A stretch of DNA of 49,760 nt, from positions 1 to 49,760 of the forward strand of contig NZ_LXES01000039.1 of assembly GCF_001654845.1 (NCBI RefSeq), written 5' to 3'. Below, piece by piece: positions 31,729 through 40,599 of this stretch. This DNA comes from Enterobacter soli ATCC BAA-2102. GTDB taxonomy: Bacteria; Pseudomonadota; Gammaproteobacteria; Enterobacterales; Enterobacteriaceae. The notes beneath the pieces were generated by a model, which had not been told where the DNA came from, searched no databases, and worked only from the letters and a program-made list of their open reading frames with translations. Position 1 is the stretch's first letter. Each line of letters begins with the position of its first letter. The translations under genes were made by a program, and so were the position numbers.

Positions 31729-32578
31729 GTTGACATACCCTGATATTCAGTGTGCTGATCCTTTTTCAACTTGTATATTATCTGTGGATGTTAAGCATGT
31801 TGATTACATCACCAGAATGAGGGGCATATCCGGCATTGTTGCTTCGAATTGGAATGACTTTAGGAGTCGCAGCGAAGCTAAAGATTTTTATTTATTTACA
31901 CCATGCTTACCAAGAAATATAAAACAAATAATTGCTGGGGACGTAAAGAAATCAGAATTGAAAGCTCTTTATGAAATTCACATGTTGAAAAAAGGGAGTG
32001 AATCAAGAAAAATATATGACAAGCTAAGAGCTTGTGCTGGTGGTACATGTCCACTTTGTGGAATAAGGGATGTGTCAACTTTGGATCATTATCTTCCTAA
32101 AGCTCGTTACCCGTTGCAATCAGTCAATCCGAAAAATTTGGTTCCTGCATGTCGAGACTGTAATACTGGGAAATTAGACAAAATATTTGAAACTAAACCC
32201 GAGCAAACACTTTATCCTTATGATGAGGATGCGAAATTTTATGAAGAAGAATGGATTTACGCCACCATTGAGAGAATGCAAGGACAACTAGTTTTTGATT
32301 TTTATGCAAATCCGCCTTTGCGCTGGCCTCAAGTTGACCGTGAACGAGCTATAAATCATTTCAATGCTTTTAACCTTCGTAAAGCTTACTCCTTGAATGC
32401 TTCATTAATGGTTACGACAGTTAAAACCACCATTAGTTTTCTTTTGACCATTGGTGACATCGATACAGTAAGAAATTGGTGTCGAGCTAATATAATCGCT
32501 GAAACACAAAATCCATCAAATAAAGCAATGTACCGAGCCATTATTGCAGATGATGATTTGTGTAGCGGTGTATTTTGA
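31721..32578 (+). CDS. HNH endonuclease, PtuB-like partner of the ATPase
   Basis: The 285-residue protein has an HNH nuclease core in its middle: C110-x2-C113, Asp122-His123 in TLDHYLPK, then NLVPACRDCNTGK with C144-x2-C147 and Asn148. The four cysteines should bind zinc and His123 is the catalytic base. About 105 residues before and 135 after it match nothing I recognise; the C-terminal part has helical character. The ATG at 31721 has GGAGG five bases upstream and overlaps the ATPase stop by eight bases, so translation is coupled. In Septu the HNH protein is the effector that cuts nucleic acid when the ATPase senses phage, and this is the inferred role. Codon use is AT-rich like the ATPase. 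Confidence 0.78.
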   Translation: MRKLTYPDIQCADPFSTCILSVDVKHVDYITRMRGISGIVASNWNDFRSRSEAKDFYLFTPCLPRNIKQIIAGDVKKSELKALYEIHMLKKGSESRKIYDKLRACAGGTCPLCGIRDVSTLDHYLPKARYPLQSVNPKNLVPACRDCNTGKLDKIFETKPEQTLYPYDEDAKFYEEEWIYATIERMQGQLVFDFYANPPLRWPQVDRERAINHFNAFNLRKAYSLNASLMVTTVKTTISFLLTIGDIDTVRNWCRANIIAETQNPSNKAMYRAIIADDDLCSGVF

Positions 32579-32591
32579 TGAGTATATAATC

Positions 32592-32618
32592 CCCGCCAGA
32601 ATTAAACTGGTGGGTTTT
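32592..32618 (+). terminator. Terminator after the HNH gene
   Basis: CCCGCCAG-AATTAAA-CTGGTGGG is followed by TTTTCT. It ends the two-gene operon. The following 32619-32891 has no gene; TATGCT near 32870 could be the rutR -10 box, and the end of the AT-rich block is here. Confidence 0.7.
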
Positions 32619-32891
32619 CTGGTTCGTTATGATCTGTTATATACGAGTTTACGCAGCAATAATTTGTATCTTTTCAATATCCCCTTCAGGCCTGCCGCAA
32701 CCAACCTATAACTATCCCAGCTAAACTTTGATATAACTTCCCGACCGCATTCTAAATTACTCCTCCACACAGCCCATCCCCCTATCCACAACACGCTTCC
32801 TTAATAGATTTTACGCAACCCCCATCCCCCAAAATGTCGAGACAACCCCCCGCATTTGCTATGCTATGGCAAACCAATAAGGAGAGCTCAG

Positions 32892-33530
32892 ATGACACAA
32901 GGTGCAGTGAAAACACCAGGTAAACGTTCGCAGGCGGTGAGTGCGAAAAAGCAGGCCATTCTGGGCGCGGCGCTGGATACGTTTTCGCAGTTTGGCATCC
33001 ACGGTACGCGGCTGGAGCAGGTGGCAGAGCGGGCAGGGGTGTCAAAAACCAATCTGCTGTACTACTACCCGTCAAAAGAGGTGCTCTACGTTGCGGTGCT
33101 GCAACAGATCCTCGATATCTGGCTGGCACCGCTCAAGGCGTTTCGTGAGGAGTTCACCCCGCTGGTGGCGATTAAAGAGTACATCCGCCTCAAGCTTGAG
33201 GTATCCCGCGACTACCCGCAGGCGTCTCGCCTGTTCTGCCTTGAGATGTTGCAGGGCGCGCCATTGCTGAAAACCGAGCTAACCGGGGATTTAAAACAGC
33301 TGGTGGACGATAAATCGGCGATCATTGCCGGGTGGGTCGCCAGCGGCAAGCTGGCACCGGTAGAGCCGCATCATCTGATCTTTATGATTTGGGCCTCCAC
33401 TCAGCACTACGCTGACTTTTCGGCCCAGGTCGAAGCGGTGACCGGCAAAACACTTCAGGATGAAACCTTCTTCCAGAACACGCTGGAAAACGTGCAGCGG
33501 ATGATTATCGAAGGGATCCGCGTACGCTAG
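32892..33530 (+). CDS. rutR: TetR-family uracil-responsive regulator RutR
   Basis: The 212-residue TetR-type regulator has the length of E. coli RutR. The helix-turn-helix is TRLEQVAERAGVSKTNLLYYYPSKE at about residues 40-63 and the ligand domain includes the HYADFSAQ segment. RutR binds uracil or thymine, represses the rut operon and affects carAB and other pyrimidine genes. The start at 32892 is chosen because GGAG lies seven bases upstream. In E. coli rutR is directly divergent from rutA; here a 4-kb block with symE and the defence operon separates them. The rutA operator is retained, so regulation can continue in trans. Confidence 0.95.
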   Translation: MTQGAVKTPGKRSQAVSAKKQAILGAALDTFSQFGIHGTRLEQVAERAGVSKTNLLYYYPSKEVLYVAVLQQILDIWLAPLKAFREEFTPLVAIKEYIRLKLEVSRDYPQASRLFCLEMLQGAPLLKTELTGDLKQLVDDKSAIIAGWVASGKLAPVEPHHLIFMIWASTQHYADFSAQVEAVTGKTLQDETFFQNTLENVQRMIIEGIRVR

Positions 33531-33532
33531 TT

Positions 33533-33568
33533 CCCCTCACCCCAACCCTCTCCCAAGGGGAGAGGGAG
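33533..33568. repeat. Dispersed GC-rich repeat, copy B
   Basis: TCCCCTCACCCCAACCCTCT is followed by a stem CCCTCTCCC / GGGGAGAGGG. It matches the copies at the window start and at 46674. It may also serve as the rutR terminator. Confidence 0.65.
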
Positions 33569-33599
33569 TTGTCCGTGCTCGTAGTTTTGTGGGGATTCC

Positions 33600-33995
33600 T
33601 CAATGCACAGGGGAGAGAGGGCAGCTCAAATCGCCTTCTTCACACTGCATCATCGACGCCAGATAGGCTTCGCGCTCGACGGTTTTCTCCGTCATACACT
33701 GGTTGATGATCATGGGCTGCACGCTGCCGCCCTCAGTACCCGACCCGACAAACGCACAATCCGCATCACGCAGGGCGATCCACGCCAGCTGTGCCTTCTT
33801 TAACAGATCGCGCTGTGGCGCTGGCGCACGTTTCATGGCGGCCTGATAAGTCTGGTTGAGTTTCTTGTCTGCCGCCTGGTATTGCGATGCCGTGCAGGTG
33901 TTCAGCTCAAGCTGAGTGCTGGCGTTGCCGCACTCATCCGCCAGTGCGCTGGTGCTCAGCAGTAACGCGCCTGCGGCAATCAGTAATCGTTTCAT
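33600..33995 (-). CDS. Secreted LprI-family (lysozyme inhibitor LprI-like) protein
   Basis: This precursor of about 131 residues has a signal peptide ending STSALA before DECGNASTQLELNTC. The core YQAADKKLNQTYQAAMK, the segment LLKKAQLAWIALRDADCAF and several cysteines are typical of the LprI-type domain (PF07007), also found in YecT. Members are periplasmic or secreted; some inhibit lysozyme, but that is not proven for this one. The second of two adjacent ATG codons has better spacing to GGAG. It is single and sits between rutR and putA, where E. coli has no such gene. Confidence 0.85.
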   Translation of the reverse strand: MKRLLIAAGALLLSTSALADECGNASTQLELNTCTASQYQAADKKLNQTYQAAMKRAPAPQRDLLKKAQLAWIALRDADCAFVGSGTEGGSVQPMIINQCMTEKTVEREAYLASMMQCEEGDLSCPLSPVH

Positions 33996-34015
33996 CATTT
34001 GCTCCCTGTAAAAAA

Positions 34016-34040
34016 GCCGGATGCGCTGCGCTTATCCGGC
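34016..34040. repeat. REP-like palindrome
   Basis: GCCGGATGCGCTGCGCTTATCCGGC is of the REP/PU type common between enterobacterial genes. Confidence 0.8.
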
Positions 34041-34058
34041 CTGTGGTGACAGATGTCG

Positions 34059-34084
34059 CCCCGGTAAGCTTAGCGCCACCGGGG
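34059..34084 (-). terminator. Hairpin after putA
   Basis: CCCCGGT / ACCGGGG with a 12-base loop follows the putA stop. The flank resembles REP sequences; it may end the putA transcript. Confidence 0.5.
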
Positions 34085-34096
34085 GATTTTACACGA

Positions 34097-37000
34097 TTAA
34101 CCGATGGTCATCAGGCTGGCGTTACCGCCTGCGGCCGCGGTGTTGACGCTGAGTGAACGCTCAACGTACAGGCGCTCCAGCAACAGGTTGGTTTCGCCAC
34201 GGGCAAAGCCCTGCACCGACACAATCGGCCCACGACGCGCCGCCACCTGCTCGCACAGTTCGCGCAGCTGGTCGGAATCACCGTGGTAGATCACCGCTTC
34301 GAAGTCCTGGCTGAGCAGTTCATCGGCTTTCGCAAAGCGGATACGCGCAGACACCACTTTCGGCAACTGTTTTGCCAGGTCGCGGTGCAGCCCATCTTCC
34401 GGCCACAATACTTCACAACCCGTTGCCGCCGCGGCTGCCAGTTGAACCAGCGCATCCTGCTCGTTATCCGCCACGCACAGCACACGCTCACGCGGCATCA
34501 GCGTCCAGGTGTTGCGCTCGCCGGTTGGCCCCGGCAGCAGACGCTGCGTACCTGCCTGTGCCAGCTCGCCGTACTGCTGAGCGATAGCACGCAGTTCCGG
34601 GCGTTTTTCCGCCCACGTAATCAGGGCTTCCAGCGGCTGGGTCAGCACGGCTTTCAGCTGTGCATCCACAGGGCGTTCCGCATCCTGACGTGCCAGCGTC
34701 ACGCCCAGCGCATTTTCCGGGCGGTTGGCCAGCAGGCGATACAGGTACAGCGGGCCACCGGCTTTCGGACCGGTACCGGATAACCCTTCGCCGCCGAACG
34801 GCTGCACGCCGACTACGGCACCCACCATGTTGCGGTTCACGTACAGGTTGCCGACTTTGGCGCTGCCGGTCACCTGGGCAATGGTTTCGTCGATACGGGT
34901 ATGCACGCCGAGCGTCAGACCGTAGCCGGAGGCATTAATCTGCTCGATGAGCTGATCCAGGTTGTTACGGTTGTAACGCACCACGTGCAGCACCGGGCCA
35001 AAGACCTCTTTTTTCAGTTCATCAAAGCTTGCCAGTTCAATCAGCGTTGGCGGAACGAAGGTACCGGTCTGCCACTCACGCGCGTCTTCGCTGTTTTCAC
35101 GCACGGCCTGGAACACCGGGCGGCCTTTGGCGCGCATCGTCTGAATGTGGTTTTCAATGTTGCCTTTGGCTTCTTCATCAATCACCGGACCAATATCCGT
35201 GGTCAGGCGACCCGGGTTACCCATGCGGCATTCCGCCATGGCACCACGCAGCATTTTCAGCGTGTGGTCTGCCACGTCATCTTGCAGACACAGCACGCGC
35301 AGCGCAGAGCAACGCTGGCCCGCGCTGTCGAATGCCGAAGCCAGCACATCAACCACCACCTGCTCGGTCAGGGCGGACGAGTCCACAATCATGGCGTTCA
35401 TCCCGCCGGTTTCTGCCACCAGTGGCGTCGGGCGACCCTGTGCATCCAGACGTGTGGCGATGTTGCGTTGCAGCAGCGTAGCCACTTCGGTCGAGCCGGT
35501 GAACATCACGCCGCGCACGCGGTTATCGGAAGTCAGCTGTGCACCCACCGTTTCACCACGGCCAGGCAGCAACTGCACCACGCCCGCCGGAACACCGGCT
35601 TCGAGCAGGATGTTGATCCCCTGGGCTGCAATCAGCGGGGTCTGTTCCGCCGGTTTAGCCAGCACGCTGTTACCGGCGGCAAGCGCGGCTGCAATCTGGC
35701 CGGAGAAGATCGCCAGGGGGAAGTTCCACGGGCTGATACACACTACCGGGCCAAGCGGGCGGTGCGTTTCGTTATCAAAATCATCGCGAACCTGGCCGGC
35801 GTAATAATGCAGGAAGTCCACCGCTTCACGCACTTCGGCAATGGCGTTGCTGAAGGTTTTACCTGCTTCACGCACCAGAATACCGATAAGCTGCTGCATC
35901 TGATCTTCCATCAGCACAGCAGCACGTTCAAGGATGGCGGCACGCTCCTGCGGCGGGGTGGCGAACCAGATTGGCGCGTTATTCACGGCGCTGTCGATAG
36001 CCTGGGACACTTCCTGCTCGCTGGCTTCACGCACGTAACCGACCACATCTTTCGGCTCTGCCGGGTTAACCACCGGCTGCATTTCGCCATCAGCCACCGG
36101 CTGCTCGAGAATAGGTTTGGCCTGCCATTTATGCAGCGCGCTGTTGAGCAGGGCAGAAGAGAGCGATGCCAGACGGTGTTCGTTCGCCAGATCCAGGCCA
36201 GACGAGTTCACGCGGCCCTGGCCATACAGCTCGCGCGGCAGGGCAATTTTCGGATGCGGCAGACCCAGCTGACCCTCCTGAGCGGCCATTTTCTCAACCG
36301 CCTGCACCGGATCGGCAACCAGCTCATCCAGCGGCAGCGTGGTGTCGGCAATACGGTTAACGAACGACGTGTTCGCGCCGTTTTCCAGCAGACGACGCAC
36401 CAGGTACGCCAGCAGGGTTTCGTGCGTGCCCACCGGGGCATAAATACGGCATGGACGGTTCAGTTTACCATCCGCCACTTTACCGGTGACTTGTTCGTAC
36501 AGCGGTTCACCCATGCCGTGCAGGCACTGGAATTCGTACTGGCCCGGATAGTAGTTCTGCCCGGCCAGGCTGTAGATAGCCGCCAGAGTGTGGGCGTTGT
36601 GGGTGGCGAACTGTGGATAAATCAGGTTCGGCACGCCCAGCAGTTTTTTGGCGCAGGCGAGGTAAGACACGTCGGTGTACACCTTACGGGTATAGACCGG
36701 ATACCCTTCCAGGCCATCCATCTGCGCGCGTTTGATTTCGCTGTCCCAGTACGCGCCTTTCACCAGACGGATCATCAGGCGACGACGGCTGCGGGTTGCG
36801 AGATCAATCAGGTAATCAATGACGAACGGGCAGCGTTTCTGATAAGCCTGAATCACAAAGCCAATGCCGTTCCAGCCAGCCAGCTCCGGTTCGAAGCACA
36901 GTTTTTCCAGCAGATCGAGGGAGATCTCCAGGCGGTCGGCTTCTTCGGCGTCGATGTTAATACCGATATCATACTGACGCGCCAGCAGGGTCAGGGACTT

Positions 37001-38059
37001 CAGGCGCGGGTAGAGTTCGTCCATCACGCGGTCGTACTGGGCGCGGCTGTAGCGCGGGTGCAGGGCAGACAGCTTAATCGAGATGCCCGGGCCTTCGTAA
37101 ATGCCACGGCCGTTGGAGGCTTTACCAATAGCGTGGATAGCCTGCTGGTAAGACACCATATACGCCTGCGCATCGGCGGCGGTCAGGGCCGCTTCGCCCA
37201 GCATGTCGTAAGAGTAGCGGAAGCCTTTGTCTTCCAGCTTGCGGGCATTCGCCAGCGCTTCGGCAATGGTTTCCCCGGTCACGAACTGTTCGCCCATCAG
37301 GCGCATCGCCATGTCCACACCTTTGCGGATCAGCGGTTCACCGCTCTTGCCAATGATGCGGTTCAGGGAAAGAGAGAGGTTGGCTTCGTTATGGGTAGAC
37401 ACCAGCTTGCCGGTAAACAGCAGGCCCCAGGTGGCGGCGTTAACGAACAGCGACGGGCTGCGGCCGATGTGTGACTGCCAGTTACCGTTGCTGATTTTGT
37501 CGCGGATCAGCGCGTCACGGGTGGCTTTGTCCGGAATACGCAGCAGCGCTTCCGCCAGACACATCAGGGCGACACCTTCCTGCGAGGAAAGCGAAAACTC
37601 CTGGAGCAGGCTCTGTACCATACCGGCGCGGCCGGAAGCGGTTTTCTGGTTACGCAGCTTTTCAGCAAGCTGATACGCCAGCTTGTGCGCCTGGGTGGCG
37701 ATCGGCTCCGGCAGGCGAGCCTGTTCCAGCAGCATAGGGACGGCGTCGGTTTCGGCGCGGCGGTAGGCCCCGGTGATTGCAGCGCGGCTTACGGACTGCG
37801 GCAGGATCTGCTCGGCGAATTCAAGGAACGGCTGGTGGTTCTCTTCGGCGGCTGTAGCCGCTTCTTCGCTTTCATTTGCCGCACCGCTCAGCAGGGCTGG
37901 CAGCTCGGGTAATCCGTCTTCGCTTTCCAGTCTTTCCAGATAATTAAAAATTGCCTGCTTAATTAACCAGTGCGGCGTGCGGTCAATGCGGGTTGCTGCG
38001 GTTTTAATCCGTTCGCGGGTTGCGTCATCCAGCTTAACCCCCATGGTGGTCATGCCCAT
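34097..38059 (-). CDS. putA: Bifunctional proline dehydrogenase / P5C dehydrogenase and repressor PutA
   Basis: The 1320-residue protein has the same length as E. coli PutA. It has an N-terminal ribbon-helix-helix DNA-binding domain (residues 1-47, TTMGVKLDDATRERIK), a proline dehydrogenase barrel (about 260-570, RRRLMIRLVKGAYWDSEIKRA), an aldehyde dehydrogenase domain (SPWNFPLAIF through SAGQRCSALRVLC with the catalytic cysteine) and a conserved C-terminal ASLMTIG. It converts proline to glutamate in two steps and, when proline is low, represses putA and putP. The start at 38059 has AGGAG upstream. Five GTTGCA operator words lie in the putA-putP gap. A long open frame on the other strand is a codon-bias shadow. 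Confidence 0.97.
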   Translation of the reverse strand: MGMTTMGVKLDDATRERIKTAATRIDRTPHWLIKQAIFNYLERLESEDGLPELPALLSGAANESEEAATAAEENHQPFLEFAEQILPQSVSRAAITGAYRRAETDAVPMLLEQARLPEPIATQAHKLAYQLAEKLRNQKTASGRAGMVQSLLQEFSLSSQEGVALMCLAEALLRIPDKATRDALIRDKISNGNWQSHIGRSPSLFVNAATWGLLFTGKLVSTHNEANLSLSLNRIIGKSGEPLIRKGVDMAMRLMGEQFVTGETIAEALANARKLEDKGFRYSYDMLGEAALTAADAQAYMVSYQQAIHAIGKASNGRGIYEGPGISIKLSALHPRYSRAQYDRVMDELYPRLKSLTLLARQYDIGINIDAEEADRLEISLDLLEKLCFEPELAGWNGIGFVIQAYQKRCPFVIDYLIDLATRSRRRLMIRLVKGAYWDSEIKRAQMDGLEGYPVYTRKVYTDVSYLACAKKLLGVPNLIYPQFATHNAHTLAAIYSLAGQNYYPGQYEFQCLHGMGEPLYEQVTGKVADGKLNRPCRIYAPVGTHETLLAYLVRRLLENGANTSFVNRIADTTLPLDELVADPVQAVEKMAAQEGQLGLPHPKIALPRELYGQGRVNSSGLDLANEHRLASLSSALLNSALHKWQAKPILEQPVADGEMQPVVNPAEPKDVVGYVREASEQEVSQAIDSAVNNAPIWFATPPQERAAILERAAVLMEDQMQQLIGILVREAGKTFSNAIAEVREAVDFLHYYAGQVRDDFDNETHRPLGPVVCISPWNFPLAIFSGQIAAALAAGNSVLAKPAEQTPLIAAQGINILLEAGVPAGVVQLLPGRGETVGAQLTSDNRVRGVMFTGSTEVATLLQRNIATRLDAQGRPTPLVAETGGMNAMIVDSSALTEQVVVDVLASAFDSAGQRCSALRVLCLQDDVADHTLKMLRGAMAECRMGNPGRLTTDIGPVIDEEAKGNIENHIQTMRAKGRPVFQAVRENSEDAREWQTGTFVPPTLIELASFDELKKEVFGPVLHVVRYNRNNLDQLIEQINASGYGLTLGVHTRIDETIAQVTGSAKVGNLYVNRNMVGAVVGVQPFGGEGLSGTGPKAGGPLYLYRLLANRPENALGVTLARQDAERPVDAQLKAVLTQPLEALITWAEKRPELRAIAQQYGELAQAGTQRLLPGPTGERNTWTLMPRERVLCVADNEQDALVQLAAAAATGCEVLWPEDGLHRDLAKQLPKVVSARIRFAKADELLSQDFEAVIYHGDSDQLRELCEQVAARRGPIVSVQGFARGETNLLLERLYVERSLSVNTAAAGGNASLMTIG

Positions 38060-38118
38060 GCCAAAACTCCTGTTGTTCTGTGTTCGTGTTCTCGTTGATA
38101 GCGTGAAATATCCACCAT

Positions 38119-38295
38119 GTTGCAACTTTGTGCAACCGTGTTAAATGTGACACGGTTTGCAAGCTGGGAAATGAATGGATTGTTAATGGAGAGTTAGCTG
38201 GAAAAAATAGCTGGCTTATGGTGCCAAAGCCTGTTTTTATGCGGCACTTAACACTTTTTAAAGGTGCAACCCGTAAAAGCGTGAGCGAGTGCAAC
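38119..38295. promoter_or_regulatory. PutA operators and divergent put promoters
   Basis: The PutA word GTTGCA (or TGCAAC) occurs at 38119, 38121 (overlapping as GTTGCAAC), 38131, 38265 and 38290. Five words in two groups fit the known put operator layout in E. coli. The rest of 38060-38482 holds promoters and the putP leader, no gene. Confidence 0.75.
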
Positions 38296-38482
38296 CTATA
38301 CGAAAGACGTATAAAACCAGGGATGAATTTGATGTAAATGCAGTGTTAAATCGTTTGTGTGCGAGCACTGCTTCCGGCAGGATACGCGCGGCCAACAGAA
38401 ATACACATCATCATCACCCCGTTCCGGTGATGGAATAAAAGGCAGCCGGGAAGGTTGTCGATCAAATTATTGGAGTCTTTAA

Positions 38483-39991
38483 ATGGCAATTAGCACACCG
38501 ATGCTGGTGACATTTCTTATTTATATTTTTGGCATGATCCTGATAGGTTTTTTGGCCTGGCGATCAACAAAGAACTTTGACGACTATATTCTGGGCGGAC
38601 GCAGTTTAGGGCCAATGGTCACCGCACTCTCTGCGGGCGCATCGGACATGAGCGGCTGGCTGCTGATGGGTTTACCGGGTGCGATTTTCATCTCCGGCAT
38701 TTCAGAAAGCTGGATTGCGATTGGCCTGACCGTGGGCGCATGGGTTAACTGGAAGCTGGTTGCGGGCCGCCTGCGCGTGCACACCGAGGCGAACAACAAT
38801 GCCCTGACCCTGCCGGATTACTTCACCGGGCGCTTTGAAGATAACAGCCGCGTGCTGCGCATTATCTCGGCCCTGGTTATCCTTGTGTTCTTCACCATCT
38901 ATTGTGCGTCCGGCATTGTGGCCGGTGCGCGTCTGTTCGAAAGCACCTTCGGTATGAGCTATGAAACGGCGCTGTGGGCCGGTGCGGCGGCGACAATCCT
39001 GTATACCTTCGTGGGCGGTTTCCTGGCGGTGAGCTGGACTGACACCGTGCAGGCGAGCCTGATGATCTTCGCGCTGATCCTGACGCCAGTGATTGTGATT
39101 TTCACCGTTGGCGGCTTTGGCGATTCGCTGGAAGTGATCAAGCAGAAGAGCATCGAAAACGTCGATATGCTGAAAGGGCTGAACTTTGTCGCGATTGTAT
39201 CGCTGATGGGTTGGGGCCTGGGCTACTTTGGTCAGCCGCATATTCTGGCGCGCTTTATGGCCGCTGACTCTCACCACACCATTGTTCATGCGCGTCGTAT
39301 CAGTATGACCTGGATGATCCTCTGCCTGGCAGGGGCGTGTGCGGTGGGCTTCTTCGGTATCGCGTACTTCAGCAATAACCCGGCGCAGGCGGGGGCGGTG
39401 AATCAGAACGCCGAGCGCGTGTTTATCGAGCTGGCGCAAATTCTGTTTAACCCGTGGATTGCCGGTATCCTGCTGTCCGCCATTCTGGCGGCGGTGATGT
39501 CGACCCTGAGCTGCCAGCTGCTGGTCTGCTCCAGTGCGATTACGGAAGATCTGTACAAAGCGTTCCTGCGTAAAGGGGCGAGCCAGAAAGAGCTGGTGTG
39601 GGTAGGGCGCTTTATGGTGCTGGTGGTGGCGCTGGTATCCATTGCGCTGGCGGCCAACCCGAACAACCGCGTTCTGGGTCTGGTAAGCTATGCGTGGGCG
39701 GGCTTTGGTGCCGCGTTTGGTCCGGTAGTGCTGTTCTCGGTTATGTGGTCACGCATGACCCGTAACGGCGCGCTGGCAGGCATGATTATTGGTGCGGTAA
39801 CGGTTATCGTCTGGAAACAGTTCGCGTGGCTGGGCCTGTACGAAATCATCCCTGGCTTCATCTTCGGCAGCATCGGGATCGTGGTGTTCAGCCTGCTGGG
39901 CAAAGCACCGTCTGCGGCGATGCAAAAACGCTTTGCAGAAGCGGACGCGCATTACCACACAGCTCCGCCATCTAAGCTGCAACCTGAGTAA
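38483..39991 (+). CDS. putP: Sodium/proline symporter PutP
   Basis: The 502-residue membrane protein is PutP, a sodium:solute symporter (SSS family) with about 13 transmembrane segments. DDYILGGRSLGP is the family segment in the first loop, SAGASDMSGWLLMGLPGA carries sodium- and proline-binding residues, and AAVMSTLSCQLLVCSSAITEDLY is the TM8-9 motif. It imports proline for PutA. TGGAG is seven to nine bases before the ATG. It is divergent from putA and repressed by PutA. Confidence 0.97.
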   Translation: MAISTPMLVTFLIYIFGMILIGFLAWRSTKNFDDYILGGRSLGPMVTALSAGASDMSGWLLMGLPGAIFISGISESWIAIGLTVGAWVNWKLVAGRLRVHTEANNNALTLPDYFTGRFEDNSRVLRIISALVILVFFTIYCASGIVAGARLFESTFGMSYETALWAGAAATILYTFVGGFLAVSWTDTVQASLMIFALILTPVIVIFTVGGFGDSLEVIKQKSIENVDMLKGLNFVAIVSLMGWGLGYFGQPHILARFMAADSHHTIVHARRISMTWMILCLAGACAVGFFGIAYFSNNPAQAGAVNQNAERVFIELAQILFNPWIAGILLSAILAAVMSTLSCQLLVCSSAITEDLYKAFLRKGASQKELVWVGRFMVLVVALVSIALAANPNNRVLGLVSYAWAGFGAAFGPVVLFSVMWSRMTRNGALAGMIIGAVTVIVWKQFAWLGLYEIIPGFIFGSIGIVVFSLLGKAPSAAMQKRFAEADAHYHTAPPSKLQPE

Positions 39992-40013
39992 TCACACTCT
40001 CTACCTCCTGTAG

Positions 40014-40046
40014 GCCGGGTAAGCGCAAGCGCCACCCGGCTTTTTT
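40014..40046 (+). terminator. REP-like hairpin acting as putP terminator
   Basis: GCCGGGT-AAGCGCAAGCGCC-ACCCGGC followed by six T is both a REP-type element and an efficient terminator. Confidence 0.8.
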
Positions 40047-40108
40047 CTTGCTAAATTCCACAATTTACGCTGATATCGCTGTGCTTATAACAATGAGGAT
40101 AGCGAAGT

Positions 40109-40528
40109 ATGACAATCAAAACAGGGCTTATGGTGGCGGCACTTTTCATGCTGGCAGGCTGTAACGCACCCGCGCACAACACTGCTGACACCACCTGCAA
40201 AGTGGATAACCAGATGCAGCAAACCACGCTTTATTTCGGGCTGAGCCGCCCGGCAGGGAAAGACATTACCGGTCAGGAGTGGCAGCAGTTTGTTGACCAG
40301 GACGTAACCCCGCGCTTTCGCGATGGCCTGACGGTATTTGATGCCCGTGGGCAGTGGCTGGGTAACGACGGGAAAGTGGCGCGTGAGCAGAGCAAGGCGC
40401 TGATGCTGATCCACGGTAAAGACGCCGCGAGTGAGCAGAATATTGAAGCGTTGCGTGGGATCTACAAATCACGCTTTGCGCAGGAGTCGGTGATGCGTGT
40501 CGATCAGCCGGTGTGCGTGCAGTTCTAA
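40109..40528 (+). CDS. DUF3574 lipoprotein
   Basis: The 139-residue precursor starts with a lipoprotein signal, and the lipobox LAGC places the lipidated cysteine at residue 18. The core QTTLYFGLSRPAGKDITGQEWQQFVDQDVTPRF is the DUF3574 signature. The function is unknown. After processing it would be anchored in the outer or inner membrane; residue +2 is Asn, not Asp, so outer membrane is more likely. GAGG precedes the ATG. It has its own terminator and no operon partner. Confidence 0.82.
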   Translation: MTIKTGLMVAALFMLAGCNAPAHNTADTTCKVDNQMQQTTLYFGLSRPAGKDITGQEWQQFVDQDVTPRFRDGLTVFDARGQWLGNDGKVAREQSKALMLIHGKDAASEQNIEALRGIYKSRFAQESVMRVDQPVCVQF

Positions 40529-40533
40529 TGAAA

Positions 40534-40564
40534 AACGGCGGGAAAACCCGCCGTTGTTGTTTTG
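40534..40564 (+). terminator. Terminator after the DUF3574 gene
   Basis: AACGGCGGG-AAAA-CCCGCCGTT is a perfect nine-base stem followed by GTTGTTTT. Confidence 0.85.
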
Positions 40565-40567
40565 TAG

Positions 40568-40593
40568 GCCGGGTAAGCGAAGCGCCACCCGGC
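40568..40593. repeat. REP-like palindrome
   Basis: GCCGGGTAAGCGAAGCGCCA-CCCGGC is a near-copy of the element at 40014-40040. It lies just beyond the stop of the nucleoside transporter gene. Confidence 0.8.
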
Positions 40594-40599
40594 ATGAGA

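Noticed and set aside
28924..32578. Prophage or integrative element
   Set aside because: No integrase, phage structural gene or flanking att repeats are visible; the block is small.
34901..37474. 857-codon open frame on the strand opposite putA
   Set aside because: It lies wholly inside putA, has no ribosome binding site or recognisable domain, and results from GC-rich codon bias.
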